A stretch of 64,000 bases of DNA from contig NZ_FPAZ01000005.1 of NCBI RefSeq assembly GCF_900116435.1, forward strand, positions 245,673 through 309,672, written 5' to 3'. The stretch comes from Pseudoalteromonas lipolytica (GTDB lineage Bacteria > Pseudomonadota > Gammaproteobacteria > Enterobacterales > Alteromonadaceae). Positions 54,100 to 64,000 of this stretch are shown in pieces. The first letter of the stretch is position 1. Every line of letters starts with the position of its first letter. A program made the translations under genes and the position numbers. The notes beneath the pieces are model-generated. The model was not told the origin of the DNA, did not search any database, and was given only the letters and a program-made list of their open reading frames with translations.

Positions 54100-54459
54100 A
54101 TGAAGTTTGTCCGCTGGTTGTTAGGCCGCCTTATTTTACTTTTTGATTTTATTTTTACGCCGCGCAGTAAAAAACGTCCTGCTGCAGAGCAAGCACAGCT
54201 TGATTTAGTAACATCACAATTTAAGCTATATCAATTCAAAGCGTGCCCATTTTGCGTAAAAGTACGCCGTGCGATTAAACGCCAGGGCTTATCTGTGGAA
54301 ACTCGTGACGCCAAAGGTAATGAACTCTTTCGCCAAGAGCTATTAGAGCAGGGCGGAAAAATTAAAGTACCGTGTTTACGTATTGAAGAAAACGGCCAAG
54401 TAACGTGGTTGTATGAATCAAACGATATCATTGCTTATTTAGATAAAGTCGCTGCATAA
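54100..54459 (+). CDS. Membrane-anchored glutaredoxin-like protein
   Basis: 119 residues. An N-terminal hydrophobic segment ([16 protein letters not shown]) is followed by a basic stop and a thioredoxin-fold domain with the dithiol motif CPFC, cis-proline KVPCL and [10 protein letters not shown], typical of the glutathione-S-transferase N-terminal/glutaredoxin group. Active site near the membrane on the cytoplasmic side. Partner unknown. It precedes gltX by ~80 bases. Confidence 0.82.
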   Translation: MKFVRWLLGRLILLFDFIFTPRSKKRPAAEQAQLDLVTSQFKLYQFKACPFCVKVRRAIKRQGLSVETRDAKGNELFRQELLEQGGKIKVPCLRIEENGQVTWLYESNDIIAYLDKVAA

Positions 54460-54539
54460 AGCGGCTTTTCACTTCGATAATAGCTCATGCTGTGCTAGCA
54501 TTTGGGCAAATTTTTAATTGTCTTTTGAGAGATATAACC

Positions 54540-56024
54540 ATGACAATTCGCACCCGTGTTGCTCCTTCACCAACAGGTGATCCGCATCTAGGTACTGCTT
54601 ACATCGCTTTATTTAACTACTGCTTTGCAAAACAGCAAGGTGGGGAGTTTGTTTTACGTATAGAAGACACTGACCAAGTGCGCAGTACAGCTGAATCAGA
54701 GCAAGCTATCATGGATAGCTTACGTTGGTTAGGCTTAAACTGGGATCATGGTCCTGATGTGGGCGGTGAGTTTGGTCCATACCGTCAATCTGAGCGAAGT
54801 GATTTATACAAAAAGTTTGCGCATCAGTTAGTTGAGCAAGGCAAAGCATTTTATTGTTTTGCAACTAGCGAAGAGCTAGATCAAATGCGTGAAGAACAAA
54901 TGGCTGAGGGTTTGCGTCCTAAATATGATGGTCGTGGTTTAAATCTATCAGACGATGAAATCAAAGCGAATCTTGACGCGGGTAAGCCGTACGTTATTCG
55001 TATGAAGATCCCAAGCGACGGCACGTTTAAGTTTAACGACTATCTTCGTGGCGAAATTGAGATCCCGTGGGAAAACGTAGACATGCAAGTGTTGCTGAAA
55101 GCCGATGGCTTCCCAACGTATTTCCTTGCTAACGTTGTTGATGATCACCACATGCAAATTAGCCATATTTTCCGTGGTGAAGAGTGGATCAACTCAGCGC
55201 CTAAGCTATTAAAATTATACGAAGACTTCGGTTGGGAAGCGCCTGTACTTGGTCACTTGCCGTTACTTCGTAACCCAGATAAATCAAAGTTATCAAAGCG
55301 TAAAAATCCAACTTCAATCAATTACTACAAAGAAATGGGTTACCTGCCAGAGGCACTATTGAACTATTTAGGCCGCATGGGTTGGTCAATGCCTGATGAA
55401 CGTGAAAAGTTCACGCTAGATGAGATGATTGAACACTTTGATATGAAACGTGTTTCTCTGGGTGGGCCTATTTTCGACGTGGATAAGCTTAGCTGGTTAA
55501 ACGGTATGTGGATCCGTGAAAACTTGTCAGATGCTGAATTAATGCAACGTTTTGTTGATTGGAAATTTAATACTGAGTTATTCGCTAAAGTATTACCAGA
55601 AGCAAAAACACGTATTAATACGTTATCAGACATGGTTGATCTTGCCGGTCATTTCGTGGGCGGTATTCCAAGCTATGATCCTGCGTTGTTAACGGCTGGT
55701 AAAGCGGGTGAAGATGCAACACGTCAAGCACTGCAATTCTTCATCTGGCAATTAGAAGGCTTACGTACATGGGAAAAATCAGCGATTTTTGCCATTGCGA
55801 AAGAAGTTGCAACGTTCCATGAGCTGAAGATTAAAGATTTTCTTGAGCCGATTTTTGTCGCTATTACGGGCAAAACATCATCAACATCGGTACTTGATGC
55901 AATGGAAATATTAGGCTCAGACCTGTCGCGTGCGCGATTACGTGTTGCACTTTCGCACATTGGCGTGTCAAAAAAGCAAGCGAAAAATATTGAGCGCGCT
56001 TACCGCGATTACCCGCAAGCTTAA
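54540..56024 (+). CDS. gltX: Glutamate-tRNA ligase
   Basis: 494 residues. Charges tRNA(Glu). [14 protein letters not shown] is the HIGH motif, [10 protein letters not shown] the KMSKS motif, [24 protein letters not shown] [13 protein letters not shown] and the helical anticodon-binding domain follow. ATG 54540 is chosen for GAGAGAT upstream and the family N-terminus [11 protein letters not shown]; the frame extends to 54492 but without support. Ends with a strong terminator. Confidence 0.95.
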   Translation: MTIRTRVAPSPTGDPHLGTAYIALFNYCFAKQQGGEFVLRIEDTDQVRSTAESEQAIMDSLRWLGLNWDHGPDVGGEFGPYRQSERSDLYKKFAHQLVEQGKAFYCFATSEELDQMREEQMAEGLRPKYDGRGLNLSDDEIKANLDAGKPYVIRMKIPSDGTFKFNDYLRGEIEIPWENVDMQVLLKADGFPTYFLANVVDDHHMQISHIFRGEEWINSAPKLLKLYEDFGWEAPVLGHLPLLRNPDKSKLSKRKNPTSINYYKEMGYLPEALLNYLGRMGWSMPDEREKFTLDEMIEHFDMKRVSLGGPIFDVDKLSWLNGMWIRENLSDAELMQRFVDWKFNTELFAKVLPEAKTRINTLSDMVDLAGHFVGGIPSYDPALLTAGKAGEDATRQALQFFIWQLEGLRTWEKSAIFAIAKEVATFHELKIKDFLEPIFVAITGKTSSTSVLDAMEILGSDLSRARLRVALSHIGVSKKQAKNIERAYRDYPQA

Positions 56025-56063
56025 AAATTATTACGCTTTAAAAACCGAGCTATATGTCAAGTG

Positions 56064-56104
56064 ACCCCCAATAGTTGGACATTCCAATTACTGGGGGTTT
56101 TTTT
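56064..56104 (+). terminator. Rho-independent terminator after gltX
   Basis: ACCCCCAATAGTTGG (56064-56078) pairs with CCAATTACTGGGGGT (56084-56098), two mismatch or wobble positions, followed by seven T (to 56104). Confidence 0.85.
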
Positions 56105-56282
56105 ATATTTAAATCAAAGTTAACGCAGATTTAACTATGTAAATAGGTACTACTCTAATAGTATTAAACATGTACAACTTATCACTTGTAGGAATATCTT
56201 AATTAAGCAGTATAAGGTGGCTGCAAGCGAGGGATTTTTTAAGCTGAAGTGAATGCTTCGGTTAATTTTCAAGGAGAAAGTG

Positions 56283-57809
56283 ATGTTCAAATACTTATTG
56301 GTCTGTTTGACCTTTTTTGGCATTAGTATGTCGAGTTTCGCTGCTGATAAACCCAATGTGCTTATTATTTGGGGTGATGATGTTGGTATGTGGAATATTA
56401 GCGCTTACCATCGTGGCATGATGGGAGGTAGCACACCTAACATAGATAGCATTGCCAATGATGGCATGATATTTATGGATCATTACGCACAGGCCTCGTG
56501 TACGGCTGGTCGTGCTGCATTTATTACTGGTCAGTACCCAATGCGTACCGGTCTTAGTACGGTAGGTCTACCTGGAGCACCACAAGGTTTGCAAAAGAAA
56601 GATCCAACGTTAGCAACGATGCTTAAATCTAAGGGGTATGTAACAGGGCAGTTTGGTAAAAACCATTTAGGTGACCTTGATGAACACTTACCAACAAATC
56701 ATGGTTTTGATGAATTTTTTGGTATTTTGTACCACCTCAATGCGGGTGAATACCCAGAACAGCAAGATTATCCACAAGACGCCAAAACACAAGAAAAGTT
56801 TGGTCTAAAAATGCGTGGAGTCATTCATTCAAAAGCGCTTGCTAATGGTAAACAAGAGGTTAAAGATCTTGGCCCATTTGGTAAAGAACGTCAGCGTAAT
56901 TTAGACCAAGAAGTGCTTGTTGAATCAAAACGTTTTATTCGTGATGCAGTAAAACAAAATAAGCCTTTCTTCGTTTGGCATAACACCACACGGATGCATT
57001 ATCAAACTAACCTTAATAAAGCGTATGACGGTAAAACAGGGTTTGGTTTATATGCTGATGGTATGGCTGAACTGGATGATGATGTAGGAGAGCTGCTTAA
57101 CTTACTTGATGAGCTTAAAGTATCTGATAATACAATAGTGATGTTTTCTACCGACAATGGAGCTGCATCAAACTCATGGCCTGATGGTGGCAACCAGCCG
57201 TTTCATGGTGAAAAAGGTGTTGGTGGCTGGGAAGGTGGTTTCAGAGTTCCTATGCTTGTTAAATGGCCAGGCCATATTCCAAGTGGTGTAAGCACGGGTG
57301 AGTTTATGACCATGGAAGATTGGATACCAACGATTATGTCATGGCTCGGTGATAAAGACCTAAAAGCTAATTTGCTTAAAGGTACAAAAATTAATGGCCA
57401 AAAGTATAAAGTTCATTTAGATGGCTTCGATCAAAGTGATATCTTGTTGAATAATGGTAAAACAAACCGTAAAGAGTTTTATTATTTTACCGAAACGACT
57501 TTCCACGGTATGCGTTACGGTGATTGGAAGTTAATTTTCACAGAGCAAGAGCATTGGTTCAGATCTTCGCAACAAGCCCTTACTACACCTTACATCATTA
57601 ACCTAAAAATGGACCCATTTGAGCGCTTCATTGATGCAAGGGGTTACGATGAGTGGGCAGAAAACCGTAGCTGGATTTTAGGCCCTGCAGGTAATCAAAT
57701 TTCAGAGTTTGTAAAAACCTTTAAGGCTTTCCCGCCTAGCCAAGAGAGCATGTCAGTACAAGTGGATAGTGTCGCTGAAATGATTTCAAAGCAAGCGCTA
57801 AACCGCTAA
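56283..57809 (+). CDS. Exported type I sulfatase (arylsulfatase family)
   Basis: 508 residues. Signal peptide (MFKYLLVCLTFFGISMSSFA), then VLIIWGDDVG with metal Asp pair, and SCTAGRAAFITGQYP: CxAxR is the signature in which Cys is converted to formylglycine by a maturase, so the enzyme should be active. FSTDNGAASN and the HGEKGVGGWEGGFRVP block (with a metal-binding/active-site Lys and Gly-rich region) support the family. Natural substrate could be sulfated algal polysaccharides or other sulfate esters. No maturase in the window. ATG 56283 is chosen for AAGGAGA and the signal peptide. Confidence 0.9.
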   Translation: MFKYLLVCLTFFGISMSSFAADKPNVLIIWGDDVGMWNISAYHRGMMGGSTPNIDSIANDGMIFMDHYAQASCTAGRAAFITGQYPMRTGLSTVGLPGAPQGLQKKDPTLATMLKSKGYVTGQFGKNHLGDLDEHLPTNHGFDEFFGILYHLNAGEYPEQQDYPQDAKTQEKFGLKMRGVIHSKALANGKQEVKDLGPFGKERQRNLDQEVLVESKRFIRDAVKQNKPFFVWHNTTRMHYQTNLNKAYDGKTGFGLYADGMAELDDDVGELLNLLDELKVSDNTIVMFSTDNGAASNSWPDGGNQPFHGEKGVGGWEGGFRVPMLVKWPGHIPSGVSTGEFMTMEDWIPTIMSWLGDKDLKANLLKGTKINGQKYKVHLDGFDQSDILLNNGKTNRKEFYYFTETTFHGMRYGDWKLIFTEQEHWFRSSQQALTTPYIINLKMDPFERFIDARGYDEWAENRSWILGPAGNQISEFVKTFKAFPPSQESMSVQVDSVAEMISKQALNR

Positions 57810-58619
57810 CAATATAGGCTTTACCAGGGCACGACGTTGCGACATCGCAGTTTTGTTCGTCACTGGTAAAGCTTTTACAGCTTTCAACCCCGTAGCCATT
57901 GCCGCCTCTATTTACCCCCTCACGTTTTAACTGCTCAATAGCAATACTCTATTTATCGCTGTTGGATTGTAACCGCTAGATTGCACTGAACGTTGCCCTA
58001 GGCAGCTAAGTTCTTCAACATCGCCAAAATAATATGCATCACTTTGAATAGCTTGTTCTTCACTTATAAATTCCTGTATTCGCTACTTTTCGAATTCATA
58101 AGTAAACAAATTAGGGGACTGTTAGTCTTAAACCTATGTTGCCGCAGGCAGATAAAGTTGAAAAAGTGGTGAGTAAAACGAGCAGTCGAGTGATGTCTTT
58201 TTCACTTTAACTAAGTTCTATTGTTCTATCGCTAAAAGCATGACTTTGTTGTTAAAAATTGAGGCTAATATTGAATCAATACATCTATTTATGCACTTTG
58301 GTTAGTCTTAAATGGGGTTGAAAATGTAACTAAGCTTGAATCTTTGTTAACAGTGTCGATTTTTTGCGTCTTAAATAAAAGTAGAAATTTTCACATTTAG
58401 AGAGTGTTCATTAAATTTCGATTAGCGTTATGGCTTGTTTTATAAGCTTAAATTTGATTTTGTCGTTATTTTGGTAATTTATTTGTTAAGGTTAAGTACA
58501 AAACGCTACAACTAAGTTGATTAATTTGTTTCATGGGTGTGATTGAATAACGGTTAAGTTTTGAAATGGATATTCATAAAACTTAAATAATTATTCAAAT
58601 AACTATCCAGGAATTACTT
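57810..58619. other. 810-bp gap between the sulfatase and the subtilase
   Basis: No intact gene is supported. A terminator-like inverted repeat GCTTTACCAG (57818-57827) and CTGGTAAAGC (57863-57872) with TTTT follows the sulfatase. On the minus strand a ~50-codon frame without start codon (about 57949-58083) gives protein-like composition (ISEEQAIQSDAYYFGDVEEL) and might be a gene remnant. The right 500 bases are very AT-rich and presumably hold the subtilase promoter; TTAGTCTTAAA occurs twice. Confidence 0.4.
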
Positions 58620-61600
58620 ATGCAAGTAAAAACACTCTCAATTGCTGTCGCTGCGGCTCTTTACAGTGCCAGCGCAGCCTATGCGACTGGTATTGAAGCT
58701 AATAACAACGCAAATAAATTACAAGCACCTAATATTACATTCGATGAAGTAAAAGCACTTTCAAATAAAGTTCATGACGCTAGTTCAGAAACAATGTTGC
58801 AAAACAATGGCTTGAACGTAAAAATAAATGCACAAACAAGAAAGTTCGTTGAAGAAGGCATCACAGGCGAAAGTATTTATATTGTAAAACTTCGTGACAA
58901 TGCCGTTGCATTAGAAGCAAGAGATATTCAATCTCCACTTGCTCGTAGCTTGCAACAACAAGGTGTAAGCAAGATTTTTGAACACGGTAAGCCGTCTTCT
59001 CCTGCTGTAATCGACTATCAAAATAAGTTATTAACTAAGCAGCAATCGGTAATGCAGAGCGTGGCTTCAGTAACAGGCCGTACAGAAATGCGCCGCCAGT
59101 TTACTAAAGCAATCAATGGTTTCTCAGTAAAAATGACAGAAGCCGAAGCGCGTAGAGTGTCAGAGCTAGGCTCTGTTTCATCTGTTATGCGTTCAAAGAA
59201 TTATGACCTTTTATCTGATGAAGGCCCTCGTCATATTGGTGCAGACCAAGTGTGGAATGGTACGAGTGTACCAAGCGGTATCAAAGGCAAAGGTGAAGGG
59301 CAAATCGTTGGTATTATCGATACCGGTATTAATTCAGATCACCCGTCTTTTGCAGAAGTTGGCGGCGACGGTTATGTTCACACTAACCCGCTCGGCGATG
59401 GTAACTTCTTAGGTGACTGTGTTGACGATGCAGAGTTCATCCAATGTAATAATAAATTAATCGGTGTACGTTCTTATGACATGATCACCGATGTGTTCTC
59501 TGAAATTATCCCAGGCTGGCCTGCAATTGGTGAAGATTACCAAGGGCATGGCTCGCACGTTGCGTCAACAGCAGCGGGTAACGTAGTTAAAAACGTACCA
59601 TTAGTCACTGTTGGTGCTGGTGACAAATCAGATGGCATGGTGATTAAAGAAGATCTCTTCCCAGAAATTTCGGGTGTGGCACCGCATGCAAATATTATTT
59701 CTTACCAAGTGTGTTACCCATCAAATGATATCGGTGCGAATGGCTGTCCGGGCGAAATATTACTAGCAGGTATCGAAGATGCGATTTCTGATGGTGTTGA
59801 TGTTATTAACTTCTCAATTGGTGGTTCAGATTCAAACAGCTGGACAGACCCAGTACAACTTGCATTTTTAGCAGCACGTGAAGCGGGTATTAACGTTGCG
59901 GCTGCGGCTGGTAACAGCGGACAAGGGTGTGGCAGCGCAGAGTGTTTCGGCTATTTGGATAACTCATCACCTTGGCTTGCGCAAGTTGCAGCAACGACGC
60001 ATGGTCGAAGTGTTGTGATTGAAACGCCGGTTGAATATGCAGGCTTTGCTGACGCATCAATGGGCTCTGAAGTGCCAAGCTGGTCAGAAATGGGTCTAAC
60101 AGGTGGCTCACTTAACCAAACAGACATCACGGGTGTCGTTGTGTGGGCTAAAGACTATGCTGATGTGAATGGTGTTAAAGATGCGAATGGGTATTGTACT
60201 GCTGACTACCCAGCTGGCACATTTGACTTTTACAAAGATGGCTCGCCAATTGTGGGTGCTGCAGAGGGTGAAACTAACGTAATCGTTATTTGTCAACGCC
60301 ATGACCCTCAAGACCCTAATGCTAATGCACGTGGTGCAAAGTCTGATCATATCAAAGCAGGCGGAGCAGATGGTTTCATTATGTTTAACCGTAATAGAGA
60401 CCAAGGGACAGTTGCTGAAGGCTACTCACTTCCAAGTGTTCACTTTACTTATGATCAGTGGAATGGTGTATACCCAAATGATGGTTTAGAGGATTGGGTT
60501 GATAGCTTCTCTGAAAAAGGCCACATGATCACCATTAAAGCAACCAATGTTGAGCGTATAGTTAATGCTGAAGATGCTGATTGGTTAGCGCCATTCTCTT
60601 CTCGTGGTCCGTCGTATCCAAACCGTGAAGTATTGGCTCCAGCCCTTGCAGCGCCAGGTGTTGACATTTATGCGGCTTACGCTGATGAACATCCATTTGT
60701 TGCCACACCATACGGCACTGATTACTCAAGTTCTAGTGGTACATCAATGGCATCACCGCACGTTGCAGGTGCAATGACATTGCTACGCCAGGTACACCCA
60801 GATTGGTCAGCAACTGAAATTCAATCAGCATTATCAATGACTGCTGATAACGTGGTGAAATATCATCGCTTGAACAATGAAAAAGATACCATCGGTGAAG
60901 CGTCAGTTTACCGTGCTGGTGCGGGTCGTATTAATGTTGCTAATGCAGCTAAAGCCGGTTTTGTCATGGATGAGTCTGCGGAAAACTTTATTGCAGCAAA
61001 CCCTGACAGTGGCGGTACACCACATAAGTTGAACATGCCAAATCTTGTTAATTTCTCATGTAAGCCGGAGTGTCAGTGGGTGCGTACCATTACTGCCACC
61101 GAAGATGGTACATGGACAGTAAGCAACGAAGAAGTTGTGAACTGGAATTTCGACATGAATAAGCAAATTCCACAAAATGGTATCAACTTTGAAATTACCC
61201 CTAATAAGTTCTCTCTAAAAGCGGGTGAAACACAAACCATTATTGTTAAAGCATCAATCATGGAAACGCAAGATTGGTCAAGTAACTCAGAAGTAGAGCT
61301 GCACAGCAACCTACTGTTTAAAGCAGAAGAAGAGAACATTCCTGATGCGCGTTGGCCTGTTGTATTCAAATATGATCGTGGCGATTTACCTGCTAACCTT
61401 ACAACCGTTGCACACTCTGATAAAGGCAGCTACGTTGTACAAGGCGTTGAGTTACCAGTTGTTTCATCACCTGTTGCACAAGCATATATGCCAGTTGAAG
61501 CAACCATAGATACGTTTGAATTACCAAAAGATAAAGACAATTTCTTCCCGTGGGCTTCTAATCGTACGGTTGAAGTAGACCCCGCTGATATACTTGATGA

Positions 61601-63947
61601 GGCTACCTATTCTAAGTTCATCACTGTGCCAGCTGATTCTAAACGCTTAGTCGTTGAAGTTGTGGGCGTAGAGTCTGAACTTGAAGGAAACTCTGACCGT
61701 GCTAACCCGCTTGTCTACATTGGTAAAGACTACAATGGTGATGGCGAAATTCAGATTGAAGATGAAATCTTGTGTGTCTCTGGTCACGTTGTTTATAACA
61801 ACTTCTGTAATATCAATAACCCAGAAGAAGGTGAATATTGGGCCGTTATTTATAACCCAGCGAAACAACGTAACCCTGACTTTATCGAAAAAATTCAAAT
61901 TGCAACAGCCGTTGTTAGTAATGATGTAGCGGATACGCTTGACGTTACACTTCCTGCAAGTGATGGCGTAAACCCAGTTGATATGACAATCAATTGGGAT
62001 ATGAACATGAATGCAGGCGGTATTTACTACAGTGCAATCGACGCTGGCACATCAACCGTAAATCCAGATAATCTAGGGACTATTCCACTTCGCATTGAAC
62101 GTGGTGTTGATGTTGTTGACGTAGCCGTAGGCACTGAAGCAGCTAAAGTCGGTGACTTAATTCCTGTTAGCTTTAATGTACTTGCGAATAACTCGGGTGC
62201 CGACCGTGAGTTCTCATTTGATATTGATGCGCCTGCAGGATTAAATTTCCACTCTGACCGCATTGAAATCTCAAGCACATCAGATGTGGATGCTGAAGTT
62301 GTTGACGGTAAACTTGTTATCTCGGGTGTACAACCAGATACACGAGATGTTCAACCTGATTACCTTGTTACTAACAATGTAACCGATGAAATGTGTCGCC
62401 TTCCAAGTTTTGGTAATTCAAACCCAGGTGGTTATGTTAACTTATCTGATTTTGGTATTTTCCCAATGTTGTCGGGTTTCCAAGAAAATGGTCAAGCTAA
62501 CTATGGCCGTGGTTGGATAATTCCAGTTAACACTTTATTCAATGGTGCATACGATAAAGTAAGCCTGTTTAATAATGGTGATGAAGTAAATATGTGGAAT
62601 AACTTCATCCAAGTTAAAGGGATTGGTACGGTTGATACGCTAGGTGCGCGTTACCTTGTTCCGGCACATTTACGCTTCCCTTACAACAATGTTCCATACG
62701 AAAATATGGCACCACTTTGGCGTGGTTGGTCTATCACTGAATCATCTATCACCAAAGATGTTCTCTCTGTAGGTCTATCTGCATCTGAAGGTATCTCACT
62801 GGCTTCAACAGCAAATGGTTGGGCTATTATTGAGTGGGATAATGCATCTGACTACGGTAACGAGTTTGGCTTTAGAGGTCAGTACTCTTATGACCGTCGT
62901 GATAACTCATTCGATTTCCAATTAATTTTCAATGCTGAAACACGTTTTGGTAAGAATGAGCATGAAATCTACTATGCGTACGATAACATCGACTTTGGCA
63001 GTACAGGTACTCACGGTAGTATCGGTGTGCAAGGCTTTAAAGGCCAAGTATCAACATTTGGTCCATTAGGTGATTATTTAGGGGTTGATATTGCGTACGA
63101 TAACATCGACGAAGTAGTAAAAGATGACTACATCGTGTGTATGGATTACGTTGGCCCTGAAATGTCTCAGTTCGAAGTAACGGCATGGGCTGAAGTACTC
63201 CCTTCTGCTGCAGGTCAAACATTGGCACTGAACACGATTGCAAATGTTGATGGCATCGAAGCAATCACTAAGCTTAATGAAATTACAGTACCAAGCAACA
63301 TCACAGTTGTAGCGCTTGACGATATGGTAACCACAGAAGAAACAGCAATTAGCTTTGATGTTCACTATATTGATGAAACAAACTCGAAAAATGAAATTTC
63401 AGTTATTTCAGACAATGTAAGTTTTGAAGTTGATGGCGATACAGTCACCGTAACACCCAATGAGAATTTCTACGGTGAAACAGAAGTGACGGTGGTTGTT
63501 TCTGACATTGAGAACCCATCAGATGCTGCAAGCACGACGTTTATGTTGACGGTTGAAGGTTTAAATGACGCACCCGTCGTTTCAGTTGAAGCAAGTGCTC
63601 AACAAATGACGGAAGGCGGCGTACTAACCCTTGATGCATCGGCATCACATGATTTAGATAATGATGAGTTAACTTTCTCATGGGAAGGTCCTGGTGTAAT
63701 AGCAAGCCCGACATCAGCAGTTACAGAAGTGTCTGGTTTAAGCGTTGGAGAGCATCAATTTACAGTAACAGTAAGCGATGGTGTTGACGCGATGGAGTTA
63801 GGTGTTTCAGTAACTGTTACTGCACAAGAAGTGACGGTACAACCTGAAGTAGAAGCGAAGTCGAGCTCAAGCGGCTCACTTGCATGGCTAACACTTCTAA
63901 TGGCAGGTTTTGCAGGCTTAAGACGCCGTAAAGCAAAGCGCAGCTAA
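58620..63947 (+). CDS. Large secreted S8 (subtilisin) serine protease with rhombosortase-type C-terminal tail
   Basis: 1775 residues. Signal peptide (cleavage near 22, AYA), an inhibitor I9-like propeptide (~75-200), peptidase S8 with Asp234 (IIDTG), His310 (QGHGSHVAS) and Ser709 (SSGTSMASPHVAG), and a PA-type insertion (~455-640) between His and Ser. Beta-rich modules follow, including a calcium-binding-like DYNGDGEIQIED (~1040), then a cadherin-like repeat (~1565-1650) and a PKD/REJ-like repeat (~1655-1745). The end is SSSSGSLAWLTLLMAG, a hydrophobic helix, and RRRKAKRS: the layout of GlyGly-CTERM sorting signals, with SGS in place of GG. Likely exported via type II secretion to degrade extracellular protein. 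Confidence 0.9.
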   Translation: MQVKTLSIAVAAALYSASAAYATGIEANNNANKLQAPNITFDEVKALSNKVHDASSETMLQNNGLNVKINAQTRKFVEEGITGESIYIVKLRDNAVALEARDIQSPLARSLQQQGVSKIFEHGKPSSPAVIDYQNKLLTKQQSVMQSVASVTGRTEMRRQFTKAINGFSVKMTEAEARRVSELGSVSSVMRSKNYDLLSDEGPRHIGADQVWNGTSVPSGIKGKGEGQIVGIIDTGINSDHPSFAEVGGDGYVHTNPLGDGNFLGDCVDDAEFIQCNNKLIGVRSYDMITDVFSEIIPGWPAIGEDYQGHGSHVASTAAGNVVKNVPLVTVGAGDKSDGMVIKEDLFPEISGVAPHANIISYQVCYPSNDIGANGCPGEILLAGIEDAISDGVDVINFSIGGSDSNSWTDPVQLAFLAAREAGINVAAAAGNSGQGCGSAECFGYLDNSSPWLAQVAATTHGRSVVIETPVEYAGFADASMGSEVPSWSEMGLTGGSLNQTDITGVVVWAKDYADVNGVKDANGYCTADYPAGTFDFYKDGSPIVGAAEGETNVIVICQRHDPQDPNANARGAKSDHIKAGGADGFIMFNRNRDQGTVAEGYSLPSVHFTYDQWNGVYPNDGLEDWVDSFSEKGHMITIKATNVERIVNAEDADWLAPFSSRGPSYPNREVLAPALAAPGVDIYAAYADEHPFVATPYGTDYSSSSGTSMASPHVAGAMTLLRQVHPDWSATEIQSALSMTADNVVKYHRLNNEKDTIGEASVYRAGAGRINVANAAKAGFVMDESAENFIAANPDSGGTPHKLNMPNLVNFSCKPECQWVRTITATEDGTWTVSNEEVVNWNFDMNKQIPQNGINFEITPNKFSLKAGETQTIIVKASIMETQDWSSNSEVELHSNLLFKAEEENIPDARWPVVFKYDRGDLPANLTTVAHSDKGSYVVQGVELPVVSSPVAQAYMPVEATIDTFELPKDKDNFFPWASNRTVEVDPADILDEATYSKFITVPADSKRLVVEVVGVESELEGNSDRANPLVYIGKDYNGDGEIQIEDEILCVSGHVVYNNFCNINNPEEGEYWAVIYNPAKQRNPDFIEKIQIATAVVSNDVADTLDVTLPASDGVNPVDMTINWDMNMNAGGIYYSAIDAGTSTVNPDNLGTIPLRIERGVDVVDVAVGTEAAKVGDLIPVSFNVLANNSGADREFSFDIDAPAGLNFHSDRIEISSTSDVDAEVVDGKLVISGVQPDTRDVQPDYLVTNNVTDEMCRLPSFGNSNPGGYVNLSDFGIFPMLSGFQENGQANYGRGWIIPVNTLFNGAYDKVSLFNNGDEVNMWNNFIQVKGIGTVDTLGARYLVPAHLRFPYNNVPYENMAPLWRGWSITESSITKDVLSVGLSASEGISLASTANGWAIIEWDNASDYGNEFGFRGQYSYDRRDNSFDFQLIFNAETRFGKNEHEIYYAYDNIDFGSTGTHGSIGVQGFKGQVSTFGPLGDYLGVDIAYDNIDEVVKDDYIVCMDYVGPEMSQFEVTAWAEVLPSAAGQTLALNTIANVDGIEAITKLNEITVPSNITVVALDDMVTTEETAISFDVHYIDETNSKNEISVISDNVSFEVDGDTVTVTPNENFYGETEVTVVVSDIENPSDAASTTFMLTVEGLNDAPVVSVEASAQQMTEGGVLTLDASASHDLDNDELTFSWEGPGVIASPTSAVTEVSGLSVGEHQFTVTVSDGVDAMELGVSVTVTAQEVTVQPEVEAKSSSSGSLAWLTLLMAGFAGLRRRKAKRS

Positions 63948-63972
63948 TCACTCCCTAAGTGTGTTATGTGAC

Positions 63973-63996
63973 AAAGGGCCTTCGGGCCCTTTTTTC
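63973..63996 (+). terminator. Rho-independent terminator after the subtilase
   Basis: AAAGGGCC (63973-63980), a TTCG tetraloop, GGCCCTTT (63985-63992) and a continuing T run. Confidence 0.92.
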
Positions 63997-64000
63997 GTTT

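Overview
The window reads as an ordinary chromosomal segment of a marine gammaproteobacterium, most likely Pseudoalteromonas or a close relative in the Alteromonadales. This is inferred from gene content and order: CrbS-type kinase beside a DUF4212/symporter pair, epd-pgk-fba, phoBR-pstS, opgGH, dksA-gluQ-pcnB-folK-panBC, a glrK-qseG-glrR locus and a Gram-negative dedicated sortase locus. Coding density is high, the intergenic DNA is AT-rich, and I see no rRNA, tRNA, insertion sequence, phage or CRISPR array.

Layout. 1-2064: 3' part of a DUF2339 membrane protein. 2077-10998: an SSS-domain hybrid kinase diverging from a two-gene sodium/solute (acetate-type) symporter, then a cNMP/CBS/nucleotidyltransferase protein, a DnaQ-like exonuclease and a small membrane methyltransferase. 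11070-14831: three 79-bp tandem repeats followed by the glycolytic epd-pgk-fba cluster. 14882-15136: a strip with eleven GATC sites, upstream of a porin. 15230-19463: porin, phoB, phoR, pstS, with PHO-box-like repeats before phoB and pstS. 19517-23171: opgG-opgH for osmoregulated periplasmic glucans. 23533-28984 (all minus): a cysteine-rich lipoprotein, panC, panB, folK, pcnB (apparently starting at ATT), gluQ and dksA.

29195-38654: AraC regulator and a divergent lipoprotein acylase of the penicillin/AHL acylase family, sfsA, pepB, a phosphoribosyltransferase, a Crp/Fnr regulator with a palindrome-rich upstream region, a small membrane protein and an exported YtcJ-type amidohydrolase. 38760-43459: four tiny secreted EF-hand proteins next to the sensor-lipoprotein-sigma54 activator trio glrK-qseG-glrR; a sigma54-like promoter points at the EF-hand genes. 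43496-44426: a DUF1543 protein and two small hypothetical genes.

44535-50917: a complete proteobacterial dedicated sortase locus: histidine kinase and response regulator on one strand; OmpA-like PdsO, a VIT/VWA substrate ending in LPQTDG plus a membrane anchor, and a class GN sortase on the other. 50824-56024: EamA transporter (antisense overlap with the sortase end), proB, a diguanylate cyclase, a glutaredoxin-like protein and gltX. 56283-63947: an exported sulfatase, an 810-bp apparently non-coding stretch, and a 1775-residue secreted subtilase with a rhombosortase-type C-terminal tail.

The parts most worth follow-up are the sortase locus with its glycan-binding-like sensor domain, the EF-hand quartet beside glrK-qseG-glrR, the non-canonical pcnB start, the 79-bp repeats and the GATC strip. 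All functions are read from sequence and family memory; no database search was run.
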